From Spirochaetaceae bacterium (GTDB lineage: Bacteria > Spirochaetota > Spirochaetia > DSM-27196 > SLST01), in assembly GCA_007129695.1 (NCBI GenBank), contig SKVA01000298.1, positions 1 through 6,599 of the forward strand: a DNA stretch of 6,599 nt, in the 5' to 3' direction. Positions 4,801 through 6,599 of this stretch are shown piece after piece (positions within the stretch are counted from its first letter, which is position 1; every line of letters begins with the position of its first letter). Below the pieces are notes generated by a model. The model ran no database searches, had not been told where the DNA came from, and worked only from the letters and a program-made list of their open reading frames with translations. Position numbers and translations under genes: made by a program.

Positions 4801-6599
4801 GGGCTCGGGGCCCTCCGCTGACTCGAGAAGGATCGCGGGCGCGGCGGCTGCGGCGACCGGCGGCGCCCCGCAACCCGGCGCGAGCTCGCCTCCCGCGCCT
4901 GCACCGGTACCTCCCGCGCCGGATCCGCCGCCCCCGCACGACACGATCGCGGTGCGAGGCGCGCGCGAGCACAACCTCCGTAACATCGACGTGACGATCC
5001 CTCACAACGCGATGACGGTGCTGACCGGTGTGAGCGGGAGCGGGAAGAGCACGGTCGCGTTCGATATCATCTTCGCGGAGGGGCAGCGTCGCTACCTGGA
5101 GTCGTTGAACGCGTACGCCCGGCAGTTCGTGCAGCCGGCCGCTCGCGCGGACGTCGACGCGGCGACCGGCATCCCTCCGACCGTCGCGATCGAGCAGCGC
5201 ACGAGTCGGGGCGGCCGCAAGAGCACCGTCGCGACCGCGACCGAGATCGCGCAGTACCTGCGACTGCTCTACGCGAAGATCGGCACGCAGTTCTGCCCCG
5301 AGTGCGACGTGCCGATCGAACCGCAGAGCGAGCAATCGGTGATCGAGTCGCTCCGCGCGTCGCATCGGGGACGATCGGTGACGATCCTCTCACCGCTCGT
5401 CGTTGCCCGCAAGGGCTACTACACCGATCTTGCCGAATGGGCCGCGCGCCGCGGAGTCGAGCACCTGCGGGTCGACGGAGAGCTCGTCGCGACCGCCGAA
5501 TGGCCTCGACTCGACCGGTACAAGGAACATTCGATCGAGCTGCCGTACGGTCCGTTCGCGATACCGGCGCGCGGCGCAGGCCGCGACTCGGAGGCGCTCG
5601 AGCTCGCGGTCCACGACGCGCTCGGCCACGGGCACGGCGTCATCTACGCGCAGAGCCAAGACGGCGTCGTCACGTACAGCACCGCGAACGCGTGCCCGGT
5701 CTGCGGACGCAGCTTCGACGCGCTCGATCCACGGCTCTTCTCGTTCAACTCGAAGCACGGATGGTGCGATTCGTGCGTAGGCACCGGAGAGAAGCTGTCG
5801 CGGTCCGAGCGCGAGCTCGCGGCGGCCGAGCCCGGGTGGGAGGCCGACGGACAGCGCGCGGTGTGCGGATCGTGCGGCGGACGACGTCTGCGCCCGGAGG
5901 CGCTCGCGGTCCGGTTCCGCGGTCGCTCGATCGCCGACGCGTTCGCGATGACGATCGGCGATGCGACCGGGTACTACGTCGCGATCGACCTTGACCGGAG
6001 AGAACGCCAGATCGCCCGCGATATCGTGTCGGAGATGACGAGCCGCCTGCGCTTCCTGGGTGACGTTGGACTCGGCTACCTGACGCTCGACCGGTCGGCC
6101 CCGAGTCTGAGCGGCGGCGAAGCGCAGCGCATCCGGCTCGCCGCGCAGCTCGGTTCGAGTCTCCAGGGCGTCTGCTACGTCCTGGACGAACCGACGATCG
6201 GACTGCACCCGCGCGACAACGAGATGCTGCTCGGCGTGCTGCGCCGACTCACGGACAAGGGCAACACGGTGGTCGTCGTCGAGCACGACGAAGAAACGAT
6301 CCGCGCGGCCGACTACGTCGTCGACCTGGGGCCCGGCGGAGGCACTCGAGGCGGCCTGGTCGTCGCGACCGGCACGCCGTCGCAGATCGCGCGGAACAAG
6401 GATTCGGTCACGGGTCGGTACCTGCGGCGGCGTCGAACCGCGCCACGCCCGACCCCGGCCGACGCCGCACGTACCGGCCAGACGGCTCGAAAGGGTCGCA
6501 CCGCGGCACCGCCGGCCGGCCCGCCCTCGCGCGCCCCGGCGCCCCCACCCGCGCCGACGATCCGGGTCTCCGGCGCGCGGCTCCACAACCTGAAGCAGA
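1835..6599 (+). CDS. uvrA: Tandem-fused UvrA (UvrA-UvrA), 3' end outside the window
   Basis: This is the damage-recognition ATPase of nucleotide excision repair, which as a dimer loads UvrB on lesions. Here two UvrA copies lie in one frame, 1588 residues and still open. Copy 1 N-half: Walker A GVSGSGKSS (41-49), zinc cysteines 266/269/290/293, LSGGE (488-492), Walker B VLDEP (to 516), H547. Copy 1 C-half: Walker A GVSGSGKST (654-662), cysteines 753/756/776/779, LSGGE (848-852), FDEPT (876-880), H910. Copy 2 N-half: Walker A (1065-1073), cysteines 1287/1290/1311/1314, LSGGE (1425-1429), LDEPT (1450-1454), H1484. A fourth module starts at about 1575 (IRVSGARLHNL). All visible ATPase sites look intact. 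Extra CxxC pairs are at 130/133, 405/408, 1154/1157 and 1344/1347. UvrB-binding regions (about 134-265 and 1158-1286) are of equal length, but the insertion domain is ~111 residues in copy 1 (294-404) and ~29 in copy 2. Low-complexity linkers lie at ~948-1035 and ~1531-1574. The ATG at 1835 is the first start after an in-frame TGA at 1796. The complete protein should be near 1900-1950 residues, against ~940 for ordinary UvrA. Confidence 0.96.
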   Translation, partial: MGRSRARRATHTSIRVVGARQNNLNGLNIDIPLNRFTVITGVSGSGKSSLAFDTLYSEGQRLYVETFSAYTRQFLDRMDKPAVDRIEGIPPAVAIDQTNPVRTSRSTVGTMTEINDHLKLLYARGARLLCSGCGKLVRRDTPDSVADALFARQPQARRPVVRPVVRLVVTFPVNVGEQVSDVDLDELVRGQGFRGVHSRIAATAYIIQDRIATDLVASAAGAPAPRERLVEALERAFDSGHGRVVVWDATDGDRPDRFMFSSDLHCADCDIHYRDPVANLFSFNSPLGACDRCRGFGRVIDIDYGLVIPDGTKTLLGGAVKPWQSKSYDECQRDLLAFARKRGIRVNVPWSELTPDEREWVLEGVGDWEDGHWYGVRRFFDWLEGRSYKMHIRVLLSRYRAYRECPACDGARLKPEALQWRIGPDDGMTIRDVMQQPLDSLAEFFAGASFRDVDDAVRSVVDEIRRRLGYLNEVGLGYLNLDRQSRTLSGGEVQRVNLTTALGTALVNTLFVLDEPSIGLHPRDVGRLVGVLRRLRDSGNTIVVVEHDPAVIREADHVIDLGPGAGSAGGSLVFEGSPATLMDNESSVTGAYLAGTRSVAVDAGLTKAATDAGVVEADAAAPERGTLIVRGAREHNLKGTDVAIPLGRFVALTGVSGSGKSTLLDQVLHRGILRHLGSPTEEPGAHDRIEGLDQIDEVVMVDQSSIGKSARSNPASYVGAFDAIRALFASSEAAKERGMTAGSFSFNSEKGQCPTCKGSGFEHVEMQFLSDVYLRCPDCDGSRFRASVRQVRIPTLAGRRVSIADVLDLTVDDAIAAFADQPKIIRALDPLVGVGLGYVKLGQPVPTLSGGEAQRLKLALHLAGASDTSRHALFLFDEPTTGLHFSDIARLLSAFARLRDAGHSLIVIEHNLDVIGAADWIIDLGPEGGEAGGRIVFEGTPADLVLSATSGRAGIQTGATAIALAAATGGAGLPPGAGLSPGAGLSPGAGSGPSADSRRIAGAAAAATGGAPQPGASSPPAPAPVPPAPDPPPPHDTIAVRGAREHNLRNIDVTIPHNAMTVLTGVSGSGKSTVAFDIIFAEGQRRYLESLNAYARQFVQPAARADVDAATGIPPTVAIEQRTSRGGRKSTVATATEIAQYLRLLYAKIGTQFCPECDVPIEPQSEQSVIESLRASHRGRSVTILSPLVVARKGYYTDLAEWAARRGVEHLRVDGELVATAEWPRLDRYKEHSIELPYGPFAIPARGAGRDSEALELAVHDALGHGHGVIYAQSQDGVVTYSTANACPVCGRSFDALDPRLFSFNSKHGWCDSCVGTGEKLSRSERELAAAEPGWEADGQRAVCGSCGGRRLRPEALAVRFRGRSIADAFAMTIGDATGYYVAIDLDRRERQIARDIVSEMTSRLRFLGDVGLGYLTLDRSAPSLSGGEAQRIRLAAQLGSSLQGVCYVLDEPTIGLHPRDNEMLLGVLRRLTDKGNTVVVVEHDEETIRAADYVVDLGPGGGTRGGLVVATGTPSQIARNKDSVTGRYLRRRRTAPRPTPADAARTGQTARKGRTAAPPAGPPSRAPAPPPAPTIRVSGARLHNLKQ
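2305..2340 (+). repeat. Three tandem 12-bp near-palindromic units inside uvrA
   Basis: The unit ACGACCCGTCGT occurs at 2305-2316 and 2317-2328, and at 2329-2340 with one C-to-T change. Each unit is itself an inverted repeat (ACGAC and GTCGT). Read in frame it gives a four-residue repeat, RPVV RPVV RLVV (residues 158-169), at the start of the UvrB-binding region, where single UvrAs have one short hydrophobic strand. The length, a multiple of three, preserves the frame. Confidence 0.85.
4730..4866 (+). repeat. 17-bp direct repeat pair spaced exactly 120 bp
   Basis: GCGGCGACCGGCGGCGC is present at 4730-4746 and again at 4850-4866. Both copies are in the uvrA frame and encode AATGGA within Ala-rich stretches. 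The 120-bp spacing equals 40 codons. The pair brackets the 18-bp tandem array, which suggests that the linker between the two UvrA copies grew by duplication. Confidence 0.75.
4742..4813 (+). repeat. 18-bp tandem repeat in the inter-copy linker of uvrA
   Basis: Four units are visible. The second and third are identical, GGCGCGGGCTTGTCCCCA (4760-4777, 4778-4795). The first (4742-4759) differs at three bases, and the last (4796-4813) keeps the GGCGCGGGC start and then diverges. The encoded hexapeptides are GAGLPP, GAGLSP, GAGLSP and GAGSGP (residues 970-993). They form part of an 85-residue Gly/Ala/Pro-rich, probably disordered tether between copy 1 and copy 2. Confidence 0.9.

Noticed and set aside
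4742..4813. CRISPR-like or mobile-element interpretation of the 18-bp repeats
   Set aside because: The units are directly adjacent with no spacers, keep the reading frame and encode a low-complexity linker, so they are a coding minisatellite.

Overview
The window is high-GC bacterial DNA holding two tightly packed leftward genes and, divergent from them, the start of one very long rightward gene that runs off the right edge. The organism cannot be named from the sequence. High GC, GC-rich third codon positions and a double-length UvrA fit several groups in which, from memory, fused UvrA proteins occur (Chlamydiae, Planctomycetes, some Proteobacteria and others). I do not choose among them.

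Region by region: 1-287 has no convincing gene. It holds two abutting hairpins (147-196), a longer-range inverted repeat (204-265), a possible leftward promoter, and a weak reading frame entering from the left edge. 288-1118 (minus) is a HAD-IIB-type phosphatase. 1102-1719 (minus) is a CDP-alcohol phosphatidyltransferase of the PgsA type. Its 3' end overlaps the phosphatase start by 17 bp, so the two are probably co-transcribed and translationally coupled. 1720-1834 is a compact divergent control region. It has a good rightward promoter (ATGACA-N17-TATATT) ending just before the uvrA ATG, a weaker leftward promoter (TTGACA-N17-GAGCAT) for pgsA, and an 8-bp-arm inverted repeat lying over the rightward -35. 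From 1835 to the end of the window is one uninterrupted frame (1588 codons, still open) encoding a tandem UvrA-UvrA fusion.

The fused UvrA is the most interesting element. Three complete ABC ATPase modules are visible (N-half, C-half, N-half), and a fourth (C-half) begins in the last 15 residues, so the chain should carry the equivalent of a whole UvrA dimer. The two copies are not equal. Copy 1 has the full ~110-residue insertion domain between its zinc finger and the next CxxC, while copy 2 keeps only ~29 residues there. A repeat-bearing Gly/Ala/Pro linker joins the copies. pgsA and the HAD gene probably serve phospholipid synthesis, with the HAD enzyme a candidate phosphatase for the PgsA product. 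Their functional link to the DNA-repair gene, if any, is only the shared divergent promoter region.
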